A stretch of 64,000 bases of DNA from Thalassovita aquimarina. Lineage in GTDB: Bacteria; Pseudomonadota; Alphaproteobacteria; Rhodobacterales; Rhodobacteraceae. The translations under genes were made by a program, and so were the position numbers. The DNA is taken from positions 58,572-122,571 of the forward strand of contig NZ_JADMKU010000012.1 in assembly GCF_018219815.1 (NCBI RefSeq). Direction: 5' to 3'. Of this stretch, positions 35,732 to 45,401 are shown piece by piece; position 1 is the stretch's first letter, and every line of letters starts with the position of its first letter. The notes below the pieces were generated by a model that was not told where the DNA came from, ran no database searches, and worked only from the letters and a program-made list of their open reading frames with translations.

Positions 35732-36472
35732 CTAGAGCCCCGTCTGCTCCAGCGCCTGTTGCAGAATCGGGGCAAGGCGTTGCGCCCATTCCACCTGATG
35801 CGGTTCATCTTCGATCAGATCGTTGCGGATTTCCACCAACACGTTCAGGCGCTGATGCGCGATGGCATGGCGGGCGATCGCATCGCCGGGCAGGTGGCCG
35901 CCATAGGGCTGGTTTTCCCCGATGCAAAGATCGTGTTCCTGTTCCAGCCGGCGGATCAGCGGTTTGGCCAGCCGGTCGTCGGCGGCATAGAGTATGCCGA
36001 TATGCCACGGTCGCGGATCGCGGCCCTGCAATTGCCGGGTGAAGCTGTGGATCGACAGGATCACCGTGTCGCCGCGCCGCGCCGCCAGTTCCGCCAGCGC
36101 GGTGTGATAGGGCCGGTAACAGGCATTCAGCCGCTGTTCCAGCTCCTCGGGCCCCGCGTTGCGGTTGGCCGGGATGATGGTGCCGTCATAGAGCTTCATC
36201 AGCAGGGTCGGATCGTCTTCGCCGCGGTTGGGGTCGATCACCAGGCGGGAAAAATTCGACAGGATCGCGGGGGCATCCAGCGCCTCGGCCAGTGCGGTGG
36301 CGACCCCAGCGGCGCCGACGTCATAGGCGATGTGGCGTTCCATATCGCCCCTGGCCAGCCCCAGCTGACCGTCATTGACGAAAGGCGGCACGGTATTGGC
36401 GGCATGGTCGCAGGTGACAAGCCAGCGTGACGGGCGGTCTGCACCGATGATCCGGTAGGGTTCGTACGTCAT
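35732..36472 (-). CDS. N-formylglutamate amidohydrolase family protein
   Basis: A 246-residue FGase-family hydrolase. Conserved segments are TCDHAANTVP (metal-binding His), AYDVGA, NFSRLVIDPNR, SIHSFTRQ and VEIRNDLI. Classical members release formate from N-formylglutamate in histidine degradation, but hut genes are absent here, so the true substrate may be another N-acyl compound. Divergent from pyk. Confidence 0.88.
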   Translation of the reverse strand: MTYEPYRIIGADRPSRWLVTCDHAANTVPPFVNDGQLGLARGDMERHIAYDVGAAGVATALAEALDAPAILSNFSRLVIDPNRGEDDPTLLMKLYDGTIIPANRNAGPEELEQRLNACYRPYHTALAELAARRGDTVILSIHSFTRQLQGRDPRPWHIGILYAADDRLAKPLIRRLEQEHDLCIGENQPYGGHLPGDAIARHAIAHQRLNVLVEIRNDLIEDEPHQVEWAQRLAPILQQALEQTGL

Positions 36473-36590
36473 GAAACTTTCACTTCTTTTGAGGTCCCTG
36501 TAAGGCAGAATGCGACAAATTGGAATTGTCTCTGGTTTCGAAATTGCTGTAGGTTAGCGTTAACATAAAGATAAGCAGAGGCTGAATGGA

Positions 36591-38036
36591 ATGAGACGTT
36601 TTCGGAATGTGAAGATCGTGGCGACGCTTGGGCCGGCCTCAAACGATTACGACATGATCCGCAAGCTGCACGAAGCGGGCGCTGACGTGTTTCGTCTGAA
36701 CATGAGCCATGGCAGCCATGACGAAATCCGTGAACGCCACGCGATGATCCGGCAAGTGGAACGCGATCTGGACAACCCGATCGGCATCCTGGCCGACCTG
36801 CAGGGGCCGAAACTGCGCGTCGGTGTGTTTGGCAATGAGGAAGAGACGCTGGAAAACGGCGCGCGCTTCCGGCTCGACCTGGACGAGGCGCCGGGCGATG
36901 CCACCCGGGTCTGCCTGCCACATCCGGAAATTTTCCAGGCGCTGGAAGCCGGGGCCACGCTTCTAATCAATGACGGCAAGATCCGGCTTCAGGTGCTGGA
37001 CTGCGGCACGGATTTCGCCGATTGTGAAGTGATCAACGGCGGCGTCATTTCCAACCGCAAGGGTGTGAACGTGCCCGACGTGGTGCTGCCGCTCGCGGCG
37101 CTGTCCGAAAAGGACCGGCGCGACCTGGAATTCGTCTGCCAGCTCGGCATCGACTGGCTGGCGCTGAGCTTCGTCCAGCGGGTCGAGGATGTGGAAGAAG
37201 CGCGCAAGCTGGCCGGTGGCCGCGCCGCGATCCTGTCGAAGATCGAAAAACCCGCCGCGGTGAAGGCATTCGACGACATCCTCGCGGTCAGCGACGGGGT
37301 GATGGTGGCGCGCGGCGATCTGGGGGTCGAATTGCCGGTGCAGAACGTGCCGCCGATCCAGAAGCGGCTGATCCGAAAATGCCGCAGGGCGGCCAAGCCG
37401 GTGATCGTCGCCACCCAGATGCTGGAATCTATGATCGAATCGCCGATGCCGACCCGGGCCGAGGTGTCCGATGTGGCTAACGCGATCTACGAAGGCGCCG
37501 ATGCGATCATGCTCAGCGCGGAATCGGCTGCCGGACAGTTCCCGGTCGAAGCCGTGACCACGATGGACAACGTAGCCCAGGAAGTCGAAGCTGACGAAAC
37601 CTATCGCGAGCTGATCGATGCCTCGCGTTCGGCCGACCGGGCCACGGTGGCCGATGGTATCGTCGCCGCCGCCCGCGAAATCGCCGAAACCACCGACATC
37701 AAGGCGATCTGCTGCTTTACCCAGTCGGGAACCACCGCGCTTCTGACCGCGCGGGAACGGCCGCGGGTTCCGATCGTGGCGATGACATCGCTGCGCGGCA
37801 CCGCCCGGAGGCTGGCGTTGAGCTGGGGGGTGGATTGCGTGATGACCGGCGAGCTGGAGCGCTTCAAGCAGGCGGTGGTCAATGCCGCCCGTGCCGCCCG
37901 AACCGGCGGCTATGCCACTGAAGAGGATCAGATACTCGTCACCGCGGGGCTGCCCTTCAACGTGCCCGGCTCCACCAATATCCTGCGCGTTGCCCCCTGC
38001 GCCGAACGTTTGATTTTTGCCACCGATCCAGAGTAG
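36591..38036 (+). CDS. pyk: Pyruvate kinase
   Basis: A 481-residue glycolytic enzyme converting phosphoenolpyruvate and ADP to pyruvate and ATP. Signature pieces are KIVATLGPAS, FRLNMSHG, ILADLQGPKLR, the catalytic-Lys segment ILSKIEKPAAV, and MVARGDLGVE with the ATQMLESM helix. Length is normal with no extra C-terminal domain. A small membrane protein gene follows after 30 bases. Confidence 0.97.
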   Translation: MRRFRNVKIVATLGPASNDYDMIRKLHEAGADVFRLNMSHGSHDEIRERHAMIRQVERDLDNPIGILADLQGPKLRVGVFGNEEETLENGARFRLDLDEAPGDATRVCLPHPEIFQALEAGATLLINDGKIRLQVLDCGTDFADCEVINGGVISNRKGVNVPDVVLPLAALSEKDRRDLEFVCQLGIDWLALSFVQRVEDVEEARKLAGGRAAILSKIEKPAAVKAFDDILAVSDGVMVARGDLGVELPVQNVPPIQKRLIRKCRRAAKPVIVATQMLESMIESPMPTRAEVSDVANAIYEGADAIMLSAESAAGQFPVEAVTTMDNVAQEVEADETYRELIDASRSADRATVADGIVAAAREIAETTDIKAICCFTQSGTTALLTARERPRVPIVAMTSLRGTARRLALSWGVDCVMTGELERFKQAVVNAARAARTGGYATEEDQILVTAGLPFNVPGSTNILRVAPCAERLIFATDPE

Positions 38037-38066
38037 GCTTGACGCATTCAGGCGCGGAGAGCATCG

Positions 38067-38291
38067 ATGAATGCGGATCTGGTTTTGGTACTTGGGATTG
38101 TCGTGATTGTGTTTTCGATTTCATCGGCCGTCTCTGCTTGGAGCAATCACAGGCCTTTCAACGTTTCGGCTTTGACCCTTGCCGTCGGGGGCGCCCTTGT
38201 CGTCTATGCCTGCGTGCTGAACGACTGGCAGTATCGGCCGGGTGACGTGCCGGCGGCCTTTGTCAATGTCATCGCGCTGCTGATGCGCTGA
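38067..38291 (+). CDS. Small hypothetical membrane protein
   Basis: A 74-residue protein with two or three hydrophobic stretches (about 5-25, 34-50 and the C-terminus 62-72). It immediately follows pyk and may be cotranscribed. I recall similar small proteins at this place in related genomes but know no function. The promoter for rpmI starts just after its stop. Confidence 0.7.
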   Translation: MNADLVLVLGIVVIVFSISSAVSAWSNHRPFNVSALTLAVGGALVVYACVLNDWQYRPGDVPAAFVNVIALLMR

Positions 38292-38298
38292 TTTTCAC

Positions 38299-38327
38299 TT
38301 GCAACCCCATCCTTGCCCGCGTATAGG
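38299..38327 (+). promoter_or_regulatory. Sigma-70-type promoter for rpmI-rplT
   Basis: TTGCAA (38299-38304) and TATAGG (38322-38327) are separated by exactly 17 bases. Initiation would be near 38334, giving a leader of about 70 bases before rpmI. Confidence 0.65.
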
Positions 38328-38401
38328 GGCGGCCTGTCTGCGCGGCCGGCCGGAGTGGCATGCCGAGTCGCGTGTAATCGTTCAAAGACAAGGAGACGAA
38401 A

Positions 38402-38602
38402 ATGCCCAAGATGAAGACCAAGTCGAGCGCCAAGAAGCGCTTCAAGGTGACCGCCAAAGGCAAGGTGCTCGCCGCTCAGGCCGGCAAACGCCACGGCATG
38501 ATCAAACGTACCCGCAAATTCATCCGCGATGCACGCGGAACCACCACGCTGTCGGCTCCCGACGCCAAAATCGTCAAGGGCTTCATGCCCTACGACCGCT
38601 AA
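38402..38602 (+). CDS. rpmI: 50S ribosomal protein L35
   Basis: A 66-residue basic protein beginning [15 protein letters not shown], the invariant L35 N-terminus, and containing GKRHGMIKR. It has a strong AAGGAG ribosome site. It forms an operon with rplT 15 bases downstream; infC, often upstream in other bacteria, is not here. Confidence 0.97.
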   Translation: MPKMKTKSSAKKRFKVTAKGKVLAAQAGKRHGMIKRTRKFIRDARGTTTLSAPDAKIVKGFMPYDR

Positions 38603-38617
38603 GAGAGGAGAGCAGAC

Positions 38618-38980
38618 ATGTCCCGCGTTAAAGGTGGTACCACGACTCACGCCCGTCACAAGAAGGTCATCAAGGCAGCCAAGGGTTACTATGGCCGTCG
38701 CAAGAACACCTTCAAGGTCGCCCGTCAGGCCGTCGACAAGGCGAACCAGTATGCAACCCGCGACCGCAAGAACCGCAAGCGGAATTTCCGCGCGCTGTGG
38801 ATCCAGCGGATCAACGCAGCCGTTCGCGCGCATGACGAAGCGCTGACCTATTCGCGCTTCATCAACGGCCTGACCCTGGCCGGCGTCGAAGTGGACCGCA
38901 AGGTTCTGGCCGATCTGGCTGTGCACGAACCCGAAGCGTTCGGTGCCATCGTCGATAAGGCGAAGGCCGCGCTCGCGTAA
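38618..38980 (+). CDS. rplT: 50S ribosomal protein L20
   Basis: A 120-residue protein, full length for L20, starting [28 protein letters not shown] and ending at the conserved alpha-helical C-domain ([13 protein letters not shown]). It binds 23S rRNA early in large-subunit assembly and in some bacteria represses rpmI-rplT translation. It is followed by a terminator. Confidence 0.97.
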   Translation: MSRVKGGTTTHARHKKVIKAAKGYYGRRKNTFKVARQAVDKANQYATRDRKNRKRNFRALWIQRINAAVRAHDEALTYSRFINGLTLAGVEVDRKVLADLAVHEPEAFGAIVDKAKAALA

Positions 38981-39004
38981 TCCCATCCAGGGATAAAGTT
39001 TAAG

Positions 39005-39046
39005 GAAGCCGCGGACCTTTTGGGGTCTCGCGGCTTCTTGCGTTTT
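39005..39046 (+). terminator. Rho-independent terminator between rplT and pheS
   Basis: GAAGCCGCG (39005-39013) pairs with CGCGGCTTC (39029-39037), with an inner GACC/GGTC extension, followed by a short T tract. It might also act as an attenuator for pheS; no Phe-rich leader peptide was seen. Confidence 0.7.
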
Positions 39047-39092
39047 GGGTCCGTGCTGGGTAGCAGGGGACCAACGGAATTGGAGGGGTCGG

Positions 39093-40166
39093 ATGGACGA
39101 TCTGAAACAGAAATACCTCAGCGCCATCGCCGATGCGGGCGATGAAGCCGCTTTGGAAGACATTCGCGTTCAGGCGGTGGGCAAGAAGGGCGAAGTCAGC
39201 CTGAAAATGCGCGAGCTGGGCAAGATGACGCCGGAAGAGCGCCAGGTCGCCGGTCCGGCATTGAATGCGCTGAAGGACGAACTCAACTCGGCACTGGCCG
39301 CCAAGAAAACCGCGCTGGCCGACGCCGCGCTGGATGAGCGTCTGCGCACCGAATGGTTGGACGTGACGCTGCCGGGCAGGGGCCGCGGGCAGGGCACCAT
39401 CCACCCGGTCAGCCAGGTCAGCGAAGAAATCGCCGCGATCTTCGCCAATCTTGGTTTTGCCGTGGCCGAAGGGCCGCAGATCGAAACCGACTGGTACAAC
39501 TTCGACAGCCTCAACATCCCGCCGCACCACCCCGCGCGGCAGGAATTCGACACGTTCTACATGCACCGGGATGAGGCCGACGAACGTCCGCCGCACGTGC
39601 TGCGCACCCATACCTCGCCGGTGCAGACCCGCGCGATGGAAAAGCAGGGCGCGCCGATCCGCGTGATCGCACCGGGGCGCGTCTATCGGTCGGACTACGA
39701 CCAGACCCACACGCCGATGTTCCACCAGGTCGAGGGCCTTGCCATCGACCGCGACATTTCGATGGCGAACCTGAAATGGGTGCTGGAGGAATTCTTCGCC
39801 GCCTTTTTTGAGATCGACGGCATCAAGACCCGCTTCCGCGCCTCCCACTTCCCCTTCACCGAACCCTCGGCCGAGGTCGATATCCAGTGCAGCTGGGTCG
39901 ACGGTCAGCTGAAGATCGGCGAGGGCGACGATTGGATGGAGGTTCTGGGGTCGGGCATGGTGCATCCGAAGGTGCTGCAGGCCGCGGGCGTGAACCCGGA
40001 CGAATGGCAGGGTTTTGCCTTCGGCATGGGTATCGACCGTTTGGCGATGCTGAAATACGGCATTCCCGACCTGCGGGCGTTCTTCGACAGCGACCTGCGC
40101 TGGCTGCGCCATTACGGGTTTGCCTCGCTTGACGTGCCGACCCTGCATGGGGGGCTGTCGCGGTGA
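39093..40166 (+). CDS. pheS: Phenylalanyl-tRNA synthetase alpha subunit
   Basis: A 357-residue class II synthetase subunit that with PheT charges tRNA-Phe. The N-terminal coiled coil is followed by the catalytic core with [20 protein letters not shown], the motif 2 region [20 protein letters not shown] and the motif 3 region [14 protein letters not shown]. The ATG at 39093 has TGGAGGGG upstream. Its TGA overlaps the GTG of the inserted DUF2513 gene. Confidence 0.97.
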   Translation: MDDLKQKYLSAIADAGDEAALEDIRVQAVGKKGEVSLKMRELGKMTPEERQVAGPALNALKDELNSALAAKKTALADAALDERLRTEWLDVTLPGRGRGQGTIHPVSQVSEEIAAIFANLGFAVAEGPQIETDWYNFDSLNIPPHHPARQEFDTFYMHRDEADERPPHVLRTHTSPVQTRAMEKQGAPIRVIAPGRVYRSDYDQTHTPMFHQVEGLAIDRDISMANLKWVLEEFFAAFFEIDGIKTRFRASHFPFTEPSAEVDIQCSWVDGQLKIGEGDDWMEVLGSGMVHPKVLQAAGVNPDEWQGFAFGMGIDRLAMLKYGIPDLRAFFDSDLRWLRHYGFASLDVPTLHGGLSR

Positions 40167-40516
40167 AACGTGACGATGACCTGATTAGGGCGCTACTCTT
40201 CAATTACGAAGAGGCGGATGACTGGCTTCTGATGATGCCGGGCTACACAAAGGATGCGAGCGAAGAAGAGCGGCGCGAACGATATCATGTTCTTTTACTT
40301 TCCGATGAGGGCTTTGTTACCGAAGTAGGTAATGGAACTTTTCGACTCACTGCCCAAGGTCATGACTACATCAATGCCATTCGTTCTGACGACGTGTGGG
40401 AAAAGACCAAGGACGGAGCTGCTAAAATTGGCGGTGCCACTCTTGGTATCATGAAAGATTTGGCTGTTGCTTATATCAGGCAAGAAGCCGCCGAGAAATT
40501 GGGGATCGAACTATGA
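40163..40516 (+). CDS. DUF2513 domain-containing protein inserted between pheS and pheT
   Basis: A 117-residue protein with the DUF2513 pattern: [12 protein letters not shown] start, [35 protein letters not shown]. The central part looks like a winged helix. It overlaps pheS by GTGA and pheT by ATGA, so it is fully embedded in the operon and presumably translated by coupling. GC content is visibly lower and codon choice differs from the pheS and pheT genes on both sides, pointing to acquisition. DUF2513 genes are common on phages and mobile elements; function unknown. Confidence 0.82.
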   Translation: MKRDDDLIRALLFNYEEADDWLLMMPGYTKDASEEERRERYHVLLLSDEGFVTEVGNGTFRLTAQGHDYINAIRSDDVWEKTKDGAAKIGGATLGIMKDLAVAYIRQEAAEKLGIEL

Positions 40517-42912
40517 AATTCACCCTCTCCTGGCTGAAAGAGCACCTCGAGACCGAGGCTTCTTTGGATGAAATCCTCTACGCCCTGACCGATCTGGGTC
40601 TGGAAGTGGAAGAGGTCGAGGACCCGGCCTCGAAACTGGCCTCCTTCACGCTTGCTAAGGTCAAGCATGCCGAACAGCACCCCGATGCTGACCGGCTGCG
40701 CGTCTGCACGGTGGAAACCGACGAGGGCGACAAGCAGATCGTTTGCGGCGCGCCGAACGCGCGGGCAGGCATCACCGTGGTCCTGTGCAAGCCCGGCGAT
40801 TACGTGCCCGGCATCGACGTGACGCTGAGCGTCGGCAATATCCGCGGCGTGGAAAGTCACGGCATGATGGCCTCGGAACGCGAACTGGAGCTTTCCGACG
40901 AACATAACGGCATCATCGAACTGCCCTCGGGCGAGGTGGGGCAGAAGTTCACCGACTGGCTGGCCGCGAACGATCCGGCCAAGGTCGATCCGGTGATCGA
41001 CATCGCCATCACGCCGAACCGTCAGGACGCCCTGGGCGTGCGCGGCATCGCCCGCGATCTGGCGGCGCGCGGCCTGGGCGAGATGAAGCCGGTGGATGAA
41101 CCCCGGGTCGAGGGGCAGTTCCCGTCCCCGATCAAGGTAACCATCGACGATGATGCCCGCGAAGGCGGCTGCGAAGTGTTCGCCGGGCGCCTGATCCGGG
41201 GCGTGAAGAACGGGCCCAGCCCGGAATGGCTGCAACAGCGGTTGCGGGCGATCGGGTTGCGGCCGATTTCGGCGCTGGTCGACGTGACCAACTTCTTCAC
41301 CTTCGACCGCAACCGGCCGCTGCACGTGTTCGACGCCGACAAGGTCAAGGGCGATTTGCGGGTGCACCGGACCAAGGGCGGCGAGACGCTGATCGGTCTG
41401 GACGAAAAGGAATATACCTTCCCGGCGGGCGCGGTGGCGATTTCCGACGACAACGGCATCGAATCGATTGCCGGCATCATGGGCGGGCTGGAAACCGGTT
41501 GCACCGAGGAGACGGTGAACGTGTTCCTTGAAGCGGCCGTTTGGGACACCATCCAGATTGCCAAGACCGGGCGCGCGCTGAAGATCAATTCGGATGCGCG
41601 GTACCGCAACGAACGCGGCATCGATCCGGCCTATAACCTGCAGGCCATCGAAGACGCGACGCAGATGATCCTGGATCTCTGCGGTGGCGAGGCGTCGACC
41701 GTCGTGGTGGCCGGCAAGGTGCCGGACGTGTCGCGCGCCTACAAGCTCGACGCCGCAAAGGTGCAGTCGCTGGTGGGGATGGAAATCCCCGAATCCGAGC
41801 AACGCCAGACCCTGACCCGGCTGGGGTTCCGGATGGAAGGCAACATGGCCCATGTGCCCAGTTGGCGCCCCGACGTTCAGGGCCCGGCCGATTTGGTCGA
41901 GGAAGTGGCGCGGGTGGCGTCGTTGACCAAGCTGGAACCGATCCCGCTGGCCCGTCCCACGGTCAGCGTGCCGAAGCCGACCCAGACCCCGCTGCAGCGG
42001 CGCGAAACCATCGCGCGGCGCACCGCGGCGTCGCTCGGGTACAACGAATGCGTCACCTATTCCTTCATCGACCGCAAATCGGCGGAACTGTTCGGCGGCG
42101 GGGCGGATGCGACCATGCTGGACAACCCGATTTCCAGCGAGATGAGCCATATGCGCCCCGATCTGCTGCCCGGCCTGCTGCAGGCCGCCGCACGCAACCA
42201 GGCGCGCGGGTTCAGCGACCTGGCGCTGTTTGAATGCGGCCCCGCCTTCACCGGCGGCGAACCCGGCGAACAGCGGTTGCAGATTTCGGGTCTGCTGATC
42301 GGTCGCACTGGTCCCAAGGACGTGCATGGCCAGTCGCGCGCGGTGGACGTCTATGACGCCAAGGCCGACGCCGAGGCGGTTCTGGCCGCCATCGGCGCGC
42401 CGGCCAAGGCGCAGATTTTCCGCAACGGTGAAGCCTGGTGGCATCCGGGCCGACATGGCCAGATCTGCCTTGGCCCGAAGAAGGTGCTGGGCGTCTTTGG
42501 CGAACTGCACCCGAAAGTGCTGGCCGAGATGGATGTGAAAGGTCCTGCCGTGGCCTTCACCGTCTGGCCCGAAAACGTGCCGATGCCGAAGAAGAAATCG
42601 GCCACCCGTCCGGCGCTGGAACTGCGCGACTTGCAGGCGGTTGAACGCGATTTCGCCTTCGTGGTCGATGCCGATGTCGAGGCACTGACGCTGGTCAACG
42701 CCGCCGCCGGGGCCGACAAGGCGCTGATCGACGAGGTTCGGATCTTCGATCAGTTCATCGGCGGTTCGCTGGGCGAGGGCAAGAAATCCATCGCCATCAC
42801 CGTTCGGCTGCAACCGACGGAGAAGACGCTGAAGGAAAAGGACATCGAGGCGGTGGCCGCCAAGATCGTCGAGAAAGTGTCGAAGGCGACCGGCGGAACG
42901 CTGCGCGGGTAA
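40513..42912 (+). CDS. pheT: Phenylalanyl-tRNA synthetase beta subunit
   Basis: A 799-residue subunit, normal length. It shows the N-terminal tRNA-binding (EMAP-like) domain (KVKHAEQHPDADRLRVC), the B3/B4 editing domain, the B5 domain and the C-terminal anticodon-binding FDX-ACB domain (ERDFAFVVD). Its ATG overlaps the DUF2513 stop by four bases. The arrangement keeps pheS and pheT in one transcript despite the insertion. Confidence 0.97.
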   Translation: MKFTLSWLKEHLETEASLDEILYALTDLGLEVEEVEDPASKLASFTLAKVKHAEQHPDADRLRVCTVETDEGDKQIVCGAPNARAGITVVLCKPGDYVPGIDVTLSVGNIRGVESHGMMASERELELSDEHNGIIELPSGEVGQKFTDWLAANDPAKVDPVIDIAITPNRQDALGVRGIARDLAARGLGEMKPVDEPRVEGQFPSPIKVTIDDDAREGGCEVFAGRLIRGVKNGPSPEWLQQRLRAIGLRPISALVDVTNFFTFDRNRPLHVFDADKVKGDLRVHRTKGGETLIGLDEKEYTFPAGAVAISDDNGIESIAGIMGGLETGCTEETVNVFLEAAVWDTIQIAKTGRALKINSDARYRNERGIDPAYNLQAIEDATQMILDLCGGEASTVVVAGKVPDVSRAYKLDAAKVQSLVGMEIPESEQRQTLTRLGFRMEGNMAHVPSWRPDVQGPADLVEEVARVASLTKLEPIPLARPTVSVPKPTQTPLQRRETIARRTAASLGYNECVTYSFIDRKSAELFGGGADATMLDNPISSEMSHMRPDLLPGLLQAAARNQARGFSDLALFECGPAFTGGEPGEQRLQISGLLIGRTGPKDVHGQSRAVDVYDAKADAEAVLAAIGAPAKAQIFRNGEAWWHPGRHGQICLGPKKVLGVFGELHPKVLAEMDVKGPAVAFTVWPENVPMPKKKSATRPALELRDLQAVERDFAFVVDADVEALTLVNAAAGADKALIDEVRIFDQFIGGSLGEGKKSIAITVRLQPTEKTLKEKDIEAVAAKIVEKVSKATGGTLRG

Positions 42913-42935
42913 GCCGTATGGATGGTGAGCAACGG

Positions 42936-42963
42936 AAGGGCTGCGCATTGCGCGGCCCTTTTT
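42936..42963 (+). terminator. Rho-independent terminator after pheT
   Basis: AAGGGC-T-GCGC (42936-42946) pairs with GCGC-G-GCCCTT (42950-42960) across a 3-base loop, followed by T residues. Confidence 0.8.
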
Positions 42964-42995
42964 CGGTGCGGTGACCGGGCAGGGCCGCGGGCCGT

Positions 42996-43889
42996 TCAGC
43001 CGCGCTGCGACAGGTAATCTGCCAGCAGGTCGAAGACTAGGCGGATGCGGCGGCTGGTATGCAATTCGCGATGGGTGGCGAGCCAGACCGGGAAGGTGAT
43101 CGGGTCAAGCTCGGGCAGTATCCGTTCCATGCCGGGTGTCATCCTGGCCACTTCCTCGTCCATCGCGACGATACCGAAACCCTGCCGGGCAAGTTCCCAG
43201 CCGACCAAGCCGCTGTTCGAGCCGATGCGGAAATTCTCCACCGTGACCGGCAGGCCGAGAGGGGTCAGGAAATCCCGCATCCCTTCTGCATCGCCGTAAT
43301 GGATGAAATCGTGGTTCGCGAGGTCATCGGGGGTTTGCGGCCGGCCCATGCGGTCGAGATAGCCGGTCGAGGCATAGAAATGCGCGCTTGCCTCCTGCAC
43401 CAGCCGGGCGATCAGGTCGGGTTGTTCGGGGCGGACGTTGCGGATGGCGATATCGGCCTCGCGCCGCATCAGGTCGCGGATGTCGTTGGACGCGACGATG
43501 TCGATGTTGAGGCGCGGAGCTTCGCTGCGCAGCTGTTTCAGCGCCCAAGGCAGCACGAAGGCCGAGGTGACGTCCGAGGCGGTGATGCGGATCAGCCCTT
43601 CGATCGATTGGGATTGTCCCGAGGCGACCAGCGCCACCCGGTCGGCGGCTTCGCCCATGGCGCGGACATGATCGAGAAGCTCAGTCCCGGCGCGGGTCAG
43701 CACGAGGCTGCGTCCGACCCGTTCGAACAGCAACAGGCCCAGTTCGTCCTCCAATGCGGAAACCTGCCGGCCCAGCGTTGGCTGGGTCAGGCGCAGCTTG
43801 CGTGCGGCGGCCGAAAGCGATCCTTCCTCGGCGGTGGCGAGGAAGGCGCGGACATGGTTCCAGTCGAACTGCCGGCTGCTGTCGTTCAT
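42996..43889 (-). CDS. LysR family transcriptional regulator
   Basis: A 297-residue LysR protein. The HTH (SLSAAARKLRLTQPTLGRQVSALE) is at about residues 24-47, followed by a substrate-binding domain. It is divergent from a SAM methyltransferase gene, with a palindrome in the 86-base gap that fits a LysR operator, so it probably regulates itself and that methyltransferase. Effector unknown. Confidence 0.87.
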   Translation of the reverse strand: MNDSSRQFDWNHVRAFLATAEEGSLSAAARKLRLTQPTLGRQVSALEDELGLLLFERVGRSLVLTRAGTELLDHVRAMGEAADRVALVASGQSQSIEGLIRITASDVTSAFVLPWALKQLRSEAPRLNIDIVASNDIRDLMRREADIAIRNVRPEQPDLIARLVQEASAHFYASTGYLDRMGRPQTPDDLANHDFIHYGDAEGMRDFLTPLGLPVTVENFRIGSNSGLVGWELARQGFGIVAMDEEVARMTPGMERILPELDPITFPVWLATHRELHTSRRIRLVFDLLADYLSQRG

Positions 43890-43906
43890 GCGTTTGTGTA
43901 TAGTGC

Positions 43907-43926
43907 AACTGCGGATTTCCGCAATT
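43907..43926. promoter_or_regulatory. Palindromic candidate LysR operator
   Basis: The core TGCGGA-TT-TCCGCA (43910-43923) is a perfect inverted repeat, extended by flanking AA/TT. It lies midway between the divergent LysR and methyltransferase genes, just after a TATAGT hexamer at 43899-43904. Confidence 0.5.
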
Positions 43927-43975
43927 TCTATCGGGTATCCGCATGGGTATAAATCCCGCCAAAAGGAGGCCCATC

Positions 43976-44614
43976 ATGCAGACAGCCGCGAAATTTTGGG
44001 ACAGGCTTGCCGACCGTTATGCCAAGTCGCCGATCGACGACATGGAGGCCTATGAATACACGCTGGGCCGGACACGCAGCTATCTGAAGGAAACCGACCG
44101 GGTGCTGGAACTGGGCTGCGGCACCGGCATGACGGCGGTGACGCTGGCCGGGGCGGCGGGATCCGTGGTGGCCAGCGACCTGTCGGCGAACATGGTGGAG
44201 ATCGGCAAGCACCGCGCAGCCGAGGCCGGGGCCCGCAATGTCAGCTTCGTTCAGGCAGGGGTCGATGACGAGGGGCTGCGCGAAGATCCCTATGACGTGG
44301 TCATGGCCTTCAACCTTTTGCACCTGATCGAGGATACCGATGCGGCGCTGGCGCAGATCGGGGAAATGGTCCGGCCGGGCGGATTGTTCATTTCGAAAAC
44401 GGTTTGCCTGGCCGAAGGCGGCGGAACCTTGAAGCTGCGGTTGCTGATGCTGGCGCTGCCGCTGATGCAACTAATCGGCAAGGCGCCGTTCGTGCGGTTC
44501 CTGAAGATTACCGAGCTGGAAAGCGCCGTCGAGCTGGCCGGATTCAAGATCATCGAGGCGGGCAATTTTCCCGCCAAGCCACCGACCCGTTACCTGGTGG
44601 CGCGCAAACTGTGA
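43976..44614 (+). CDS. Class I SAM-dependent methyltransferase
   Basis: A 212-residue methyltransferase. The SAM motif I is LELGCGTGMTAV, with acidic motif II ASDLSANMV and motif IV-like DVVMAFNLLHLI; the N-terminus FWDRLADRYAKSPI is typical of small-molecule methyltransferases. The ATG at 43976 follows AAAAGGAGG. The substrate is unknown. Divergent from the LysR gene, which may control it. Confidence 0.87.
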   Translation: MQTAAKFWDRLADRYAKSPIDDMEAYEYTLGRTRSYLKETDRVLELGCGTGMTAVTLAGAAGSVVASDLSANMVEIGKHRAAEAGARNVSFVQAGVDDEGLREDPYDVVMAFNLLHLIEDTDAALAQIGEMVRPGGLFISKTVCLAEGGGTLKLRLLMLALPLMQLIGKAPFVRFLKITELESAVELAGFKIIEAGNFPAKPPTRYLVARKL

Positions 44615-44689
44615 CCTTTCGCGCCCTGATCGAGGCTGGGCTTTGCCCGGCAGAGGCGGTAAGACACGGACCCAAAGACGGAGGGTCCA

Positions 44690-45139
44690 ATGGCTTTGAA
44701 AGTGTATTTGTCGGGTGAGATTCACACCGATTGGCGCGAACAGATCATCGACGGTGCGCAGGGACTGGATGTCGAATTCAGCGCCCCGGTGACCGATCAC
44801 GATGCCAGCGACGATTGCGGCGTGGCGATCATGGGGGCGGAACCGAACAAGTTCTGGCACGATCACAAGGGCGCCAAGCTGAACGCGATCCGTACCCGCA
44901 AGGGGATCGAGGACGCCGATGTCGTCGTGGTGCGTTTTGGCGAGAAATACAAGCAGTGGAACGCGGCCTTCGACGCGGGCTATGCCGCGGCGCTCGGCAA
45001 GTCGCTGATCGTTCTGCACGGGCCCGATCACCAGCACGCGCTGAAAGAGGTCGACGCCGCTGCGCTGGCCGTGGCCGAGGAGCCGCGCCAGGTGGTCGAA
45101 ATGCTGCGGTATGTGCTGACCGGTGCTCTGCCGGGCTGA
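44690..45139 (+). CDS. YtoQ family protein
   Basis: A 149-residue cytoplasmic protein of the YtoQ family, recognised by VYLSGEIHTDWRE, the HDASDDCG segment, EPNKFWHDHKGAKLNAIRT and GEKYKQWNAAFDAGYA. It resembles nucleoside 2-deoxyribosyltransferase-like folds, but activity is not established. It precedes the secE promoter. Confidence 0.85.
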   Translation: MALKVYLSGEIHTDWREQIIDGAQGLDVEFSAPVTDHDASDDCGVAIMGAEPNKFWHDHKGAKLNAIRTRKGIEDADVVVVRFGEKYKQWNAAFDAGYAAALGKSLIVLHGPDHQHALKEVDAAALAVAEEPRQVVEMLRYVLTGALPG

Positions 45140-45145
45140 GCCCCC

Positions 45146-45174
45146 TTGAAATCGGGCGCCGATACGCGTATCTG
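45146..45174 (+). promoter_or_regulatory. Promoter for secE-nusG
   Basis: TTGAAA (45146-45151) and TATCTG (45169-45174) are separated by 17 bases. Start would be near 45181, about 23 bases before the secE ATG. Confidence 0.55.
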
Positions 45175-45203
45175 CGGCCCATTCCAGACAGAGAAGAAAA
45201 AGC

Positions 45204-45401
45204 ATGGCACGCACAAATCCGCTTCAGTTCATCCAGCAGGTCCGCAGCGAAGTGGGCAAGGTGGTCTGGCCGACCCGCCGCGAAGTTCTGCTGACGACCG
45301 CTATGGTGTTCGTCATGGCGACGCTGACCGCGATCTTCTTTGCGCTGGTCGATCTTGCGATCAAGGGCGGTTTGCGCGGTCTGCTGTCGCTGTTCGGCTG
45401 A
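45204..45401 (+). CDS. secE: Preprotein translocase subunit SecE
   Basis: A 65-residue single-span protein of the minimal SecE type: FIQQVRSEVGKVVWPTRRE amphipathic helix followed by one membrane helix (about 30-55). It clamps SecY in the translocon. It is followed by nusG after 200 bases, the classical order. Confidence 0.96.
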   Translation: MARTNPLQFIQQVRSEVGKVVWPTRREVLLTTAMVFVMATLTAIFFALVDLAIKGGLRGLLSLFG

